NCBI RefSeq assembly: GCF_004336745.1
Contig: NZ_SJXD01000029.1
Span: 174,584-238,583, forward strand
DNA from: Roseococcus sp. SYP-B2431
Lineage (GTDB): Bacteria; Pseudomonadota; Alphaproteobacteria; Acetobacterales; Acetobacteraceae
Reading direction: 5' to 3'
DNA: 64,000 nucleotides
Of the stretch, positions 1 through 8,156 are shown one piece after another. Under the pieces are notes generated by a model, which saw only the letters and a list, made by a program, of their open reading frames with translations, was not told the origin of the DNA and did not search any database. The position numbers and the translations under genes are program-made. The stretch's first letter is position 1; every line of letters starts with the position of its first letter.

Positions 1-918
1 GTAGCGCGCAAGGTCCGCCCGCAGCAGCGCCGTCAGCTCCCCCGGCGTCTTGCGCCAGGGCGTCATGCCCACGCGGTCGAGCGCTGCGCGGAAGCCCGCA
101 TCGGCCAGCATGGCATCCAGCTCGGCCGCGACGCGGCGGAGGATGGCGGGATCGGTCCGGGCCGGCGCGAAAAGCGCCTGCCAGGCCAGCATCTCGAAGC
201 CGGAGAATTCCGGCAGGCGGGCCAGCGGCGGCAGGGCCGGCAGCCCCGGATGCGGCTCCAGCGAGGAGATGGCGTAGCCCTTGATGCGGCCATCCCGCAC
301 CAGCCGCCCTGTGCTGGTGACGGTGAGCACCGCGAGGTCGAGCCGGCCGGCCATCAGGTCGGCCGGGATCTGGGCCGCGATCCGGTAGGGCACGTGCTCC
401 AGCTTCGCGCCCGAACGCCTGGCGATGATCTCGCCCCAGAGATGCAGCGATGTGCCCGTGCCGGAGGTCGCATAGGTCAGCCCGTCCGGCCGCGATTTCG
501 AGAGTGCGATCACGCCCGCCATGTCGGCCGCCGGCAGATCGGGGCGGCCCACCAGCGTCAGCGGCAGCGAGGCCAGCATGCCGATGGGGGCGAAATCGCG
601 CAGCGGGTCGTAGCGCACGGCCCCGGGCGTCACGAAGGGCGAGATGGTGAAGGGGCTCTCGACGCCGACCAGCAGGGTATGCCCGTCCGGCGCGGCGCGG
701 GCCGCGCGCTCGGTGCCGATGGTGCCGCCGGCGCCGGGCGCATTCTCGACGATGACGCTCTGCCCGAGCCGGCGCGTCAGCTCCCCTGCGGCCAGCCGCG
801 CGACGGTGTCGACGTTGCCGCCGGCCGCGAAGGGCACGATCAGCGTGATGGTCCGCGACTGCGCGCGCGCCGGCGCGGCCAGCAGGGCGGGGGCGGCAAG
901 CAGGGCGCGGCGCTTCAT
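1..918 (-). CDS. Bug/TctC-family periplasmic substrate-binding receptor, C-terminus cut off by window edge
   Basis: 306 codons are visible, and the family is usually 315-330 residues, so only a short C-terminal piece is missing. The N-terminus is a short signal peptide ([20 protein letters not shown]), followed by the family hallmark TLIVPFAAGGNVDTVAR, then ARAAPDGHTLL and the inter-lobe segment VPYRIAAQIPADLMAGRLDL. Proteins of this family bind small carboxylates or related metabolites in the periplasm. The start ATG overlaps the stop codon of the upstream adenosine deaminase gene by four bases (ATGA), so the two are probably translated together and the ligand may be related to nucleosides or their breakdown products, which is inference. 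No membrane permease gene is nearby. Confidence 0.9.
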   Translation of the reverse strand, partial: MKRRALLAAPALLAAPARAQSRTITLIVPFAAGGNVDTVARLAAGELTRRLGQSVIVENAPGAGGTIGTERAARAAPDGHTLLVGVESPFTISPFVTPGAVRYDPLRDFAPIGMLASLPLTLVGRPDLPAADMAGVIALSKSRPDGLTYATSGTGTSLHLWGEIIARRSGAKLEHVPYRIAAQIPADLMAGRLDLAVLTVTSTGRLVRDGRIKGYAISSLEPHPGLPALPPLARLPEFSGFEMLAWQALFAPARTDPAILRRVAAELDAMLADAGFRAALDRVGMTPWRKTPGELTALLRADLARY

Positions 919-1967
919 GAGATCACTCCGTCCGGGTAGGTCTCCGCCACCAGCGCGTCGAACTCCTGCGCGAAGGCGGCTTCCAGGTGCCGGCGCGAAG
1001 TCTCGGGAAGGAAGGAACCCCGGATGCCGTTGAGCATGAAGCCGCGCAGGTCGGCGAGGCCGAAGCCGAAATCCTCCACCATCATCCGCCAGCAGCGCGT
1101 GGGCGTGACCTGGTGCAGCGGCGGATCGTCGGTGTTGGGATGGATGAGCAGGCCCGCGGCGGGCATGCGGCGGATCGGATGGTCCAGCGCCCAGCGCTCG
1201 GGCGGCAGGCTGCGCAAATAGTAGGAATTGGTCGGCACCACGGTGAAGAGCACGCCGCGCTCGGCGCAGCGGGCCGCCATCGCGGGGTCTTCGAGGACGG
1301 TGTAGCCGTGGTCGATGCGGTCCACCTCCAGCAGGTCCAGCGCCGTCGCCACGTTGCGGGGGTGGCAGCCGAACTCGCCGGCATGGGCGGTGAGCCGGAA
1401 GCCGCCCTGCTTCGCCAGGCGCCAGGCCCGCCAGAAGAGCTCGGGCGGCCGGTCCGTCTCGCGATAGTCGATGCCCATCCCGATGATCGGATCGCGGCGA
1501 TGCGCGAGCATCCATTCGGTCAGCTGGGTCGCGGCCTCCGGCGTGGCCTCGCGGTCGATCGAGGGGATCAGGAGGGCGGAGACGCCGAAATCCGTGGCGG
1601 CGTCCGCGAAGCCGGCGAGGACCGCATCCGCGCCCTTCGCGTAGGAAAAGATATGCGCGGTGCCGGTCGGGTTCCACAAGATCTCCGAATGGCGCACTCC
1701 ATGGGCCGCCGCGTCCTGCAGGTGCTCGTAGGCGATGCGGTGCAGGTCTCCGGGTTGGCGCAGCACGCGCTGCTCCAGGGCCCGCAGCACGTGGAGCACG
1801 CCCCTGGGCTTCGCGTCGCGGGCATAGAGCGCCTCCGTCTCGGCCTCCGTCATGCCGCTGCGGGCGGCCATCTCGGCGAAGGTGGCCTGGCGCACGGCGC
1901 CCAGGAGGTGGACGTGCAGGTCCACCTTGGGCATGGCGAGGCAGAAGGTTTCGAGCATGTCCGACAT
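915..1967 (-). CDS. Adenosine deaminase family protein
   Basis: A 350-residue metal-dependent deaminase of the adenosine/adenine/AMP deaminase family, which hydrolyses the 6-amino group of a purine. The metal-binding HVH motif is at residues 18-20 ([12 protein letters not shown]). Further on are HAGEFG, the segment [10 protein letters not shown] (family RIGHG position) and the metal-binding aspartate region [10 protein letters not shown]. The open frame runs further upstream, but the conserved fold begins at MSDMLETF and that ATG gives the normal family length. The gene is divergent from serC (78 bp apart) and overlaps the downstream Bug receptor by four bases. Whether it acts on adenosine, adenine or another aminopurine cannot be decided from sequence alone. 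Confidence 0.88.
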   Translation of the reverse strand: MSDMLETFCLAMPKVDLHVHLLGAVRQATFAEMAARSGMTEAETEALYARDAKPRGVLHVLRALEQRVLRQPGDLHRIAYEHLQDAAAHGVRHSEILWNPTGTAHIFSYAKGADAVLAGFADAATDFGVSALLIPSIDREATPEAATQLTEWMLAHRRDPIIGMGIDYRETDRPPELFWRAWRLAKQGGFRLTAHAGEFGCHPRNVATALDLLEVDRIDHGYTVLEDPAMAARCAERGVLFTVVPTNSYYLRSLPPERWALDHPIRRMPAAGLLIHPNTDDPPLHQVTPTRCWRMMVEDFGFGLADLRGFMLNGIRGSFLPETSRRHLEAAFAQEFDALVAETYPDGVIS

Positions 1968-2045
1968 CCCTCGGACACTGCCGCGCGACCGATGCGAAGG
2001 AAAGGGGCGGTGACAGGAGCCGCGGCCCATGGCACGAAACCGCCC

Positions 2046-3194
2046 ATGCTGAAGCCGCAAAATCCCTGCTTCTCCTCGGGCCCCTGCGCCAAGCGCCCGG
2101 GCTTCTCGCTGGCCGCGCTGGAGGGCGCTCTGCTCGGCCGCAGCCATCGCGCCCCGGCACCCAAGGCGAAGCTCGCCGAGGTGATCGCGCGCTCCAAGGC
2201 CATCCTCGGCATGCCCGCCGACTACCGCCTCGGCATCGTGCCCGCCTCCGACACCGGCGCCGTCGAGATGGCGCTATGGAGCCTGCTCGGCCCGCGCGGG
2301 GTGGACGTGCTGGCCTGGGAGAGCTTCTCCGCCGAATGGGCGCAGGACATCGCCTTCGAGCTGAAGCTGACCGAGCTGCGGATGATCCGCGCGCCCTATG
2401 GCGGCCTGCCCGACGTCTGGAAGGTGGACCCCAAGCGCGACACCGTCTTCGTCTGGAACGGCACGACCAGCGGCGTGCGCCTCGTCGCGGCCGACTGGAT
2501 CGCCGAGGACCGCGAGGGGCTGACCATCTGCGACGCCACCAGCGCCGCCTTCGCGATGGAGCTGCCCTGGGACAAGCTCGATGTCGTCACCTGGTCCTGG
2601 CAGAAGGTGCTGGGCGGCGAGGCGGCGCATGGGATGCTCGCGCTCTCGCCGCGGGCGGTGAAGCGGCTCGAGGAGCACACGCCGCCCTGGCCCATGCCGA
2701 AGATCTTCCGGCTGACCAAGGACGGGAAGATCAACGAGGGAATCTTCAAGGGCGACACGATCAACACGCCCTCCATGCTCTGCGTGGAGGACGCGCTGGA
2801 CGGGCTGCGCTGGGCCGAGGACATCGGCGGGCTGCCGGCGCTGATCGCGCGGGCGGAGGGCAACCTCGCCGCCGTCGCCGCCTGGGTGGAGCGGAGCGAC
2901 TGGGCGCGATTCCTGGCCATGGACCCGGCGACGCGCTCCTGCACCTCGGTCTGCCTGAAGATCGTGGCCGACTGGTTCACCGCGATGGACCACGACAAGC
3001 AGGTCGCCGCGGCGAAGCGGCTGGCTGCGATCCTGGAGGAGGAGGGGGTGGCGCTGGATGCCGGCAGCTACCGCGACGCGCCGCCCGGCCTGCGGATCTG
3101 GTGCGGCGCCACGGTGGAGCGCTCGGATGTAGAGGCGCTGTTGCCCTGGCTGGATCTGGCCTTCGCCAATGTGGCGAAGGAGTTCTCGGCCTAA
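2046..3194 (+). CDS. serC: Phosphoserine aminotransferase, alphaproteobacterial type
   Basis: A 382-residue class V aminotransferase that converts 3-phosphohydroxypyruvate to O-phosphoserine using PLP and glutamate in serine synthesis. The N-terminus [20 protein letters not shown] matches the long alphaproteobacterial SerC group. [20 protein letters not shown] forms the phosphate/PLP site, [10 protein letters not shown] supplies the PLP aspartate, and the Schiff-base lysine lies in [10 protein letters not shown]. An earlier in-frame ATG at 1992 would add 18 poorly conserved residues, so I prefer 2046. serA and serB are not in the window. The stop codon overlaps, convergently, the end of a 24-residue microprotein gene. 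Confidence 0.9.
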   Translation: MLKPQNPCFSSGPCAKRPGFSLAALEGALLGRSHRAPAPKAKLAEVIARSKAILGMPADYRLGIVPASDTGAVEMALWSLLGPRGVDVLAWESFSAEWAQDIAFELKLTELRMIRAPYGGLPDVWKVDPKRDTVFVWNGTTSGVRLVAADWIAEDREGLTICDATSAAFAMELPWDKLDVVTWSWQKVLGGEAAHGMLALSPRAVKRLEEHTPPWPMPKIFRLTKDGKINEGIFKGDTINTPSMLCVEDALDGLRWAEDIGGLPALIARAEGNLAAVAAWVERSDWARFLAMDPATRSCTSVCLKIVADWFTAMDHDKQVAAAKRLAAILEEEGVALDAGSYRDAPPGLRIWCGATVERSDVEALLPWLDLAFANVAKEFSA

Positions 3195-3265
3195 CGTAGG
3201 CCGAAGAAGCTCAGCACGGCGGCGATAACCACGACGAGGCCTACGATATAGATGACGAGATTCAT
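3191..3265 (-). CDS. 24-residue single-pass membrane microprotein
   Basis: A very short reading frame encodes [20 protein letters not shown] followed by FGLR. It is almost entirely one hydrophobic helix, with a small polar C-terminus. A strong ribosome-binding sequence (AAAGGAAAG) ends five bases before the ATG, which is the main reason to believe it. Very similar tiny hydrophobic proteins are common as hypothetical genes in alphaproteobacteria (recollection, not a search). It overlaps the serC stop region by four bases tail-to-tail. Its function is unknown; small inner-membrane regulators and chance hydrophobic frames are the alternatives. Confidence 0.55.
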   Translation of the reverse strand: MNLVIYIVGLVVVIAAVLSFFGLR

Positions 3266-3368
3266 GTTGGCTTTCCTTTTCTGGCCTTCGTAACTGCGAA
3301 AGCGAGGGAAGGTTTCGTTTCAGGCATGAAGCGGGCGGCGAGTGTCGTTGGGCTTCCTGGGGCGGAGA

Positions 3369-3397
3369 CGGCTCATCCCCGCGTGTGCGGGGAACAC
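3369..3397. repeat. Solitary type I-E-like CRISPR repeat unit
   Basis: A 29-base element contains the perfect 6-bp stem CCCCGC/GCGGGG around GTGT, flanked by GGCTCAT on one side and GAACAC on the other. This is the layout of type I-E repeats; the crRNA-like orientation is the minus strand, beginning GTGTTCCCCGC. Translation of the plus strand gives LIPACAGNT, the peptide typical of false proteins read through I-E arrays. No second copy is found one unit (about 61 bp) to either side, and no cas gene is in the window. It sits 31 bp downstream of the Rieske gene stop, so transcripts of that operon would run through it. A simple terminator-like hairpin is the main alternative, though no T-tract follows. 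Confidence 0.6.
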
Positions 3398-3428
3398 CGA
3401 AGAAGCGGACGCCTGTCGCGAAGCCCCG

Positions 3429-3833
3429 TCAGACCTCCACCACCACGTAGTCCTGCTCCACGCTGACCGGAAAGGTCTCCGCCTGGAGCTGCAGCGCCTC
3501 GCCCTTCTCCACGCAGGCGGGGAAGGCGCGCACCTTCGTCCGCCGCGGGTCGAACTGCGATTTCCCCGTGCGGATGTCGAACTCCCAGGCGTGCCAGGGG
3601 CAGCGCACGAACTCGCCCGAGCGGCTGTAGCTGTACTCGCCGGGGCAGGGGCTCTGGATCAGCGCCATGGAATTCCCCCGCGAAAGCGAGCCACCCTGAT
3701 GCGGGCAGCGGTCGGACAGGGCGAAGAACTCGCCGTCCAGGTTGAACAGCACGATCTTCTTGCCGTCCAGCTCGACCACCCGGCGCTCGCCCGGCGCGAT
3801 CTCCGCCGCGGGCGCGATCACGTGCCGCGTCAT
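3429..3833 (-). CDS. Rieske [2Fe-2S] ferredoxin-type protein
   Basis: A 134-residue single-domain Rieske protein. The cluster ligands are visible as the CPH of DRCPHQGG and the CPWH of RCPWHAWEFD, with an unusually long insert between the two boxes (SPCPGEYSYSRSGEF). Such small Rieske proteins pass electrons to oxygenases or act as their ferredoxin part. The ATG overlaps the TGA of the upstream amidohydrolase by four bases, which places it in an operon with two amidohydrolases. No oxygenase catalytic subunit or reductase is next to it, so its partner is unknown. Confidence 0.88.
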   Translation of the reverse strand: MTRHVIAPAAEIAPGERRVVELDGKKIVLFNLDGEFFALSDRCPHQGGSLSRGNSMALIQSPCPGEYSYSRSGEFVRCPWHAWEFDIRTGKSQFDPRRTKVRAFPACVEKGEALQLQAETFPVSVEQDYVVVEV

Positions 3834-4939
3834 CCGAAGTTGTACACCGACCTGGCATTGCCGCCGTAGATCGCGGCGCGCTTCGCCTCGGGGATGAAGC
3901 TCGGGATCGCGTAGCGCGGATCGTCGAAGTCCCAGTGCGGGTAGTCGCTGGCGAAGAGGATCCTGTCCCAGCCGATCCAGCCCATGCAGTCCAGCAGCTG
4001 TTCCGGCCGCGGCGGCTCCTCCACGGGCTGGGTGCTGACCCAGATATGCTCGCGAATCTGCTCGGAGGGCAGCCGCTTCAGATGCGGCAGCTCGTGCCGC
4101 AGGCTCGGGAAGTGCCTGTCGAGCCGCCAGGCGACGCTCGGCAGCCAGCCGAAGCCGCATTCGATCAGCACGACCTTGAGCTTCGGGAAGCGCTCGAACA
4201 CGCCCTCCAGCACCATGGAGGCGACCAGCGACTGGCAGGAGGTCGCGTGCTCGCTGACCTCCTCGATGTAGAAGCTCGGCCAGCCGCCGTTGGTCATGGC
4301 CCAGCCGGAATAGCCGAAGGCGTGGATGCCGATGGGCAGCCCCACCTCCTGCGCCGCCTCGAAGATCGGCCAGTACTTCGGATTGCCGAGCGGGTGCGAG
4401 GTGCGGCTCATCAGCAGCACCTGGGCGAAGCGCCGGTCGCCGCCGCGCCGGCGGATCTCCTTCGCGCTCGCTTCCGGATCCTCGTAGGGAACGACGATGG
4501 AGGCGCGCAGGCGCGCGTCCTCTGCCACCCAGCAGGCGAGCTGCCACTCGTTCACGGCATGGGCCATCGCGGTGGAGAAGGGGTTGTTCTGGTCGCCCTG
4601 GCCGGAGGGCTGCAGCGGGTTGAGGAGGCCGATCTCCACGCCGTGGTAGTCGAGATGCTGGGACGCGACGAAGGCCGGATCGCTGGCCGGAGTCCCGCCC
4701 TCGGGCGTCCAGGCATCCAGGCGCGAGGCCAGCGGCTGCGACTTGAAATAGGGCGGGCCCTTGGTGAAGCCGTGGCGCGGCCGCATGCCGTAGGTGGCGA
4801 GCCGCTCGCGCATCGTGGCGGAAAGCCAGGGGTCGTAGTTGTGGACGGATTTCGCGCGCGGATGGATGTCCACGTCGATCAGGCCCTGGGTGGCGGCGAG
4901 GGGACGGCCCGGGGCCGCCTGCGGGCGGATGACGTTCAT
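3830..4939 (-). CDS. Amidohydrolase family 2 protein (ACMSD-like), copy 1
   Basis: A 369-residue TIM-barrel amidohydrolase of the Amidohydro_2 type, the group that includes metal-dependent decarboxylases and hydrolases of aromatic ring-cleavage products. The metal-binding start motif is degenerate (LIDVDIHPRAKSVHNYDPWL, with DxH in place of HxH). GIHAFGYSGW supplies a mid-barrel histidine and LFASDYPHWDFDD the C-terminal aspartate. It is clearly paralogous to the next gene upstream, sharing the DVDxHP start, the HYPW/WxRDxI-like middle and the SDxPHW end. It overlaps the Rieske gene and lies 13 bp from the paralog. The substrate is unknown; an aromatic or heteroaromatic ring-fission product is my inference. 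Confidence 0.85.
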   Translation of the reverse strand: MNVIRPQAAPGRPLAATQGLIDVDIHPRAKSVHNYDPWLSATMRERLATYGMRPRHGFTKGPPYFKSQPLASRLDAWTPEGGTPASDPAFVASQHLDYHGVEIGLLNPLQPSGQGDQNNPFSTAMAHAVNEWQLACWVAEDARLRASIVVPYEDPEASAKEIRRRGGDRRFAQVLLMSRTSHPLGNPKYWPIFEAAQEVGLPIGIHAFGYSGWAMTNGGWPSFYIEEVSEHATSCQSLVASMVLEGVFERFPKLKVVLIECGFGWLPSVAWRLDRHFPSLRHELPHLKRLPSEQIREHIWVSTQPVEEPPRPEQLLDCMGWIGWDRILFASDYPHWDFDDPRYAIPSFIPEAKRAAIYGGNARSVYNFG

Positions 4940-4952
4940 GCGACAGTCTCCC

Positions 4953-6077
4953 TCATGGTTGCGCCGCCGGTTCGCGCTCCGCGCGTGGAGGCGCTGCGCG
5001 ATCGGCGGCGGCGAGATGCGTATAGGTCGAAAGCGCGTTCTCCACGCATATCTTGCGGGCGAGCTCGGGCCCGATGCCCGGCGGCAGCTTCGGGTCGCCC
5101 TCGAACTGCCAGTGCGGCCAGTCGCTGGACCAGAGCAGCATCTCGTCGCTGCCGAGATGGTCGATGAGACGCTTCACCGTCTCGGCATCCTCGGGCGCGT
5201 CGAAGGGCTGGACCGAGAGCCGCACATTCTCCTTCACCACCTCGATGGGCGAGCGATCGAGCCAGGGGACCTCGAAGCGGACGCCCTTCCAGCCCTTGGC
5301 CAGCCGCCAGAGGAAGGCCGGCAGCCAGCTCACGCCGCTCTCCAGCAGGACCACCTTCAGCGTCGGGAACTTCACGAAGACGCCCTCGGTGATCAGCGAG
5401 GCCATGGTGCTCTGGAAGGCCTGCTGGTTCGCCTGATAGTCCTCGGCGTACCAGGAGGGCCAGCCGAGCGAGGTCACGGGATTGCGGTAGGTGCTACCGG
5501 CATGGATGGCCAGCGGCAGGTCGTGGCGCACCAGCGCCTCGAAGACGGGCCAGTTGTGCCGCCGGCCGAGCGGCGTTTCGCCCATCACCAGCACCATGGC
5601 CTGCACGAAGCGGGGATCCGGCGCGCAGCGCTCGATCTCGTCGACCGCGTGCTCCGTGTTGAACATGGGCAGGATGATGGAGCCGGAGAGGCGCGGGTCG
5701 GCGTCGAGCCATTCCTTCCGCGTCCAGTCGTTCAGCGCCTGCGTGAAGCCGTTCGCCATGTCCTCGTTGAAGACCAGCTGCACGCCGTAGAGCGGCGTCA
5801 CGATGCCACGCGCGATCCCCCAGGGATCCAGCACCTGGTCGCGCAGTTGCTGCGCGGTCGCCGCCGGCGGTGCGGATCCGGGCCGCCAGTCGGCACGCAC
5901 CGTCTTGGGCGAGCGGGGCGGATAGGACTGGGTGTCGAAGCCCTCCATGCCGCGCATGGCGATCTGGTCGCGCCAGATGGGCTCCAGATAGGGGGCCAGC
6001 GCAGATAGTTCCGGGACCATCGGATGCAGGTCGACATCGATGGCGCCCGCTGGAAGACCTGCGCCTGGGAATTCCAT
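4953..6077 (-). CDS. Amidohydrolase family 2 protein (ACMSD-like), copy 2
   Basis: A 374-residue paralog of the downstream amidohydrolase. It begins MEFPGAGLPAGAIDVDLHPM, has AIHAGSTYRNPVTSLGW in mid-barrel and LLWSSDWPHWQFEGDPKLPP near the end. Two ATGs lie six bases apart (6083 and 6077). The purine-rich ribosome site GAGAGGAA abuts the first and sits about seven bases before the second, so the second is the better start. Together with copy 1 and the Rieske protein it forms a tight reverse-strand operon. Two subunits of a heteromeric enzyme, or two enzymes acting in succession, are equally possible. Confidence 0.85.
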   Translation of the reverse strand: MEFPGAGLPAGAIDVDLHPMVPELSALAPYLEPIWRDQIAMRGMEGFDTQSYPPRSPKTVRADWRPGSAPPAATAQQLRDQVLDPWGIARGIVTPLYGVQLVFNEDMANGFTQALNDWTRKEWLDADPRLSGSIILPMFNTEHAVDEIERCAPDPRFVQAMVLVMGETPLGRRHNWPVFEALVRHDLPLAIHAGSTYRNPVTSLGWPSWYAEDYQANQQAFQSTMASLITEGVFVKFPTLKVVLLESGVSWLPAFLWRLAKGWKGVRFEVPWLDRSPIEVVKENVRLSVQPFDAPEDAETVKRLIDHLGSDEMLLWSSDWPHWQFEGDPKLPPGIGPELARKICVENALSTYTHLAAADRAAPPRAEREPAAQP

Positions 6078-6169
6078 GATCATTTCCTCTCGGGGCGTGA
6101 CTGTGCCACGCCCCGGTCGGTCACGAAAGTCCGGCCGTCACGAAGGTCCGGATCTGTTGATCGCCCGGA

Positions 6170-6433
6170 TCAGTACCGGCGGCCATAGCCGCGGCGGGGC
6201 GGCTCCGGCGTCGTCGCGGCGCCGATGGCCGCGCCGCCGAGCGCGCCGACCCCCGCGCCGATCAGCGCGCCCTGGCCGCCGCCCGCGAGGCCGCCGACCG
6301 CGGCACCGCCCGCGCCGCCGAGCAGCGCGCCGCCCGCGGCGCGCTGGCCGGGGCTGTAGGGATTGTTGCAGGCCACCGTGGTGAGGCCGAGGCCGGCCAT
6401 GACGAGCGCCAGGCGAATCCGTTTCCCGATCAT
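6170..6433 (-). CDS. Small Gly-zipper lipoprotein
   Basis: An 87-residue protein with a signal peptide ending in the lipobox-like TTVACN, so it is likely lipidated at Cys22 and anchored in a membrane. The body is a repeated glycine zipper (GGALLGGAGGAAVGG and GALIGAGVGALGGAAIG) typical of OmpA-like and YMGG-type lipoproteins that pack into membranes. The tail is basic and aromatic (RRGYGRRY). It lies between the ABM-domain gene and the amidohydrolase operon on the same strand, with gaps of 14 and 92 bp. A general envelope-stress role is inferred from the family only. Confidence 0.8.
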   Translation of the reverse strand: MIGKRIRLALVMAGLGLTTVACNNPYSPGQRAAGGALLGGAGGAAVGGLAGGGQGALIGAGVGALGGAAIGAATTPEPPRRGYGRRY

Positions 6434-6447
6434 TGGGCGATTTCCTT

Positions 6448-6747
6448 CTAAATGGTGCAGATGTTGATCTTCCGATCGGTGATCAGATCGGCATAGGCGG
6501 CGCGGGTGCGGCCCAGGCGGGGATTCGCCGTGTGCGCTGCCAGCGCGGCATCGTCGGCATAGACCTCGACGAGCATGATCCGGCTCAGATCCGGGCCATC
6601 CTTGTCCTTCGGCTGCAGCACGTCGAAACGCTCGCAACCTGGTTCGTCCGCTAGCGTGCCGGCGGCATGCTCGCGGATGATCCTGTCGAATGCCCCGTGG
6701 GCGCCCTCCTTGATGTGAAACTCGACCACGAGACAGATCTTTGCCAT
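6448..6747 (-). CDS. Antibiotic-biosynthesis-monooxygenase (ABM) domain protein
   Basis: A 99-residue single ABM domain. The first strand is KICLVVEFHIKEGAHGAF and the core has CERFDVLQPKDKDGP and IMLVEVYADDAALAAHTANP, matching YgiN-type quinol monooxygenases and heme-independent oxygenases of about 100 residues that work as dimers without a cofactor. A GAGGAAAAG ribosome site precedes the ATG. It is the first gene of the reverse-strand run and is divergent from a Bug receptor (144 bp apart). The nearby amidohydrolases and Rieske protein fit a catabolic oxidation context, but the substrate is unknown. Confidence 0.82.
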   Translation of the reverse strand: MAKICLVVEFHIKEGAHGAFDRIIREHAAGTLADEPGCERFDVLQPKDKDGPDLSRIMLVEVYADDAALAAHTANPRLGRTRAAYADLITDRKINICTI

Positions 6748-6891
6748 CGACTTTTCCTCGACCCTTCCGACCGGCCCCGATGGCCGACCGCCGGATCGAG
6801 TCTAACGGCGAGAAAACGCTGCCGAACACCCTCCGTTGCATGGCAATCCCTGGGCAGCGCTGCCATAATCCCGCCAACAGGAGGAACGAAA

Positions 6892-7869
6892 ATGTCTAAG
6901 ATGTCCCGGCGCGTGCTTGGTGCGCTGCCGCTGCTGTCCATGCCCGCGCTGCTGTCCGCGCCGGTCGCCGCGCAACCCGCCTGGCCCGCGCGCAACATCA
7001 CCATCATCGTGCCCTTCTCGCCGGGCGGCAGCACCGACGTGCTGACGCGGCGCATGTCGGAGAAGATGACCCAGACGCTCGGCCGCCCGGTGCAGGTGGA
7101 TAACCGCCCCGGCGCCAACACGGTCATCGGCGGCGAGGCCGTCGCGCGCGCCCAGCCGGACGGCTACACGCTGCTGATGTCCTCGGGCACCACGCTGACC
7201 ATCAACCCGATCGTGCAGCCCAACCTGCCCTACAAGATCGAGGACTTCGCCCCAATCACGCTGTGCACGACCTATCCCTTCGCGGTGATCGCGCGGAATG
7301 ACGGGCCGCGCGACATCCCCGCGCTGATCGAGGCGGCCAAGGCGCGTCCCGGCCAGATCACCTACGGGACCAACGGCCCGACGACGCTCACGAACGTCGC
7401 CATGCTGATGGTGCTGCAGGGCCTCGGCATCCGCATGCAGGACGTGACTTACCGGGGAGACGCGGCGGCCATGAACGACTTCCTCGCCGGCAACCTCGAC
7501 CTGCTGGTGGTGGCGGGCAGCACGGCGATGCCGATCATGCGCAACGGCCAGGGCCGCATCCTCGGCTGGACGAGCCTGCAGCGCATGCCGCAGACGCCCG
7601 AGGTGCCCGCCTTCGCAGAATACGCGCCGGGCGTGGAGGCGCTGAGCTGGTTCGGCCTGCTGGCCCCGGCCCGCACGCCGCAGCCCGTCATCCAGGCGCT
7701 GAACGGCGCGGCCGTCCAATCGCTGAACGACCCGCGCATCCGGGAGAGCATCTTCGGCGACGTGCAGAACGTGGTGGGCGGGACGCCGGCCGAGTTCGCG
7801 CAGTTCCTGCAGGCGCAGCAGGCGGCGTGGCGGCCGGTGCTGAGCCGGATGGAAGTGCCGCTGAACTGA
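6892..7869 (+). CDS. Bug/TctC-family periplasmic substrate-binding receptor
   Basis: A complete 325-residue receptor with a signal peptide cleaved near PVAAQPAWP, the N-lobe motif ITIIVPFSPGGSTDVLTRR, ARAQPDGYTLLMSSGTT and the hinge region VTYRGDAAAMNDFLAGNLDL. The ribosome site AGGAGG lies about eight bases before the ATG at 6892. It is transcribed away from the ABM/amidohydrolase operon, so it could capture that operon's substrate. This linkage is inferred from proximity only, since no regulator or permease is present. Confidence 0.92.
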   Translation: MSKMSRRVLGALPLLSMPALLSAPVAAQPAWPARNITIIVPFSPGGSTDVLTRRMSEKMTQTLGRPVQVDNRPGANTVIGGEAVARAQPDGYTLLMSSGTTLTINPIVQPNLPYKIEDFAPITLCTTYPFAVIARNDGPRDIPALIEAAKARPGQITYGTNGPTTLTNVAMLMVLQGLGIRMQDVTYRGDAAAMNDFLAGNLDLLVVAGSTAMPIMRNGQGRILGWTSLQRMPQTPEVPAFAEYAPGVEALSWFGLLAPARTPQPVIQALNGAAVQSLNDPRIRESIFGDVQNVVGGTPAEFAQFLQAQQAAWRPVLSRMEVPLN

Positions 7870-7876
7870 GGGCGGA

Positions 7877-7899
7877 GGCCAGGGCCGTGAGCCCTGGCC
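7877..7899. terminator. Convergent-gene hairpin, candidate bidirectional terminator
   Basis: A perfect 9-bp stem (GGCCAGGGC / GCCCTGGCC) closes a five-base loop in the 35-bp gap between two genes that converge. There is no T-tract on either side, so it may act with Rho or by RNA stabilisation rather than as a classical intrinsic terminator. Confidence 0.5.
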
Positions 7900-7904
7900 C
7901 AGGG

Positions 7905-8156
7905 TCAGGCCTTGCGCCGCATCGCGCTGAGCAGCCACAGCAGCAGCACGGCTCCGAGGGTCGAGACCAGCAGGCTCGGCAGCCAGCCGCGATAGGCGAA
8001 GCCGAGCAGGCTCGCGACCCATCCGCCCAGCAGCGCGCCGACCAGACCCACGATCAGGTTCATGATCAGCCCGTGGCTGCGCGACATCAGCCGTTCCGCG
8101 ATCCATCCGGCCAGAAGCCCGATGACGATCGCGCCGAAAAAGCCCACACCGTTCAT
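7905..8156 (-). CDS. GlsB/YeaQ/YmgE-family (transglycosylase-associated) membrane protein
   Basis: An 83-residue membrane protein with three hydrophobic helices. It contains the family glycine pattern (FFGAIVIGLLAGWIAERLM and NLIVGLVGALLGGWVASLLG). The family is often induced by general stress and its molecular role is unresolved. The ATG overlaps the stop of the YihY-type gene upstream by four bases, so the two are co-translated. The final helix (SLLVSTLGAVLLLWLL) ends in a basic tail that should be cytoplasmic. Confidence 0.85.
   Translation of the reverse strand: MNGVGFFGAIVIGLLAGWIAERLMSRSHGLIMNLIVGLVGALLGGWVASLLGFAYRGWLPSLLVSTLGAVLLLWLLSAMRRKA

Noticed and set aside
987..3194. 735-codon frame that would make serC twice as long
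   Set aside because: The first 350 residues are antisense to adenosine deaminase; the true start is at 2046.
3342..3869. Plus-strand frame starting at the CRISPR-like repeat
   Set aside because: LIPACAGNT is the classic false product of a repeat, and the rest is antisense to the Rieske gene.
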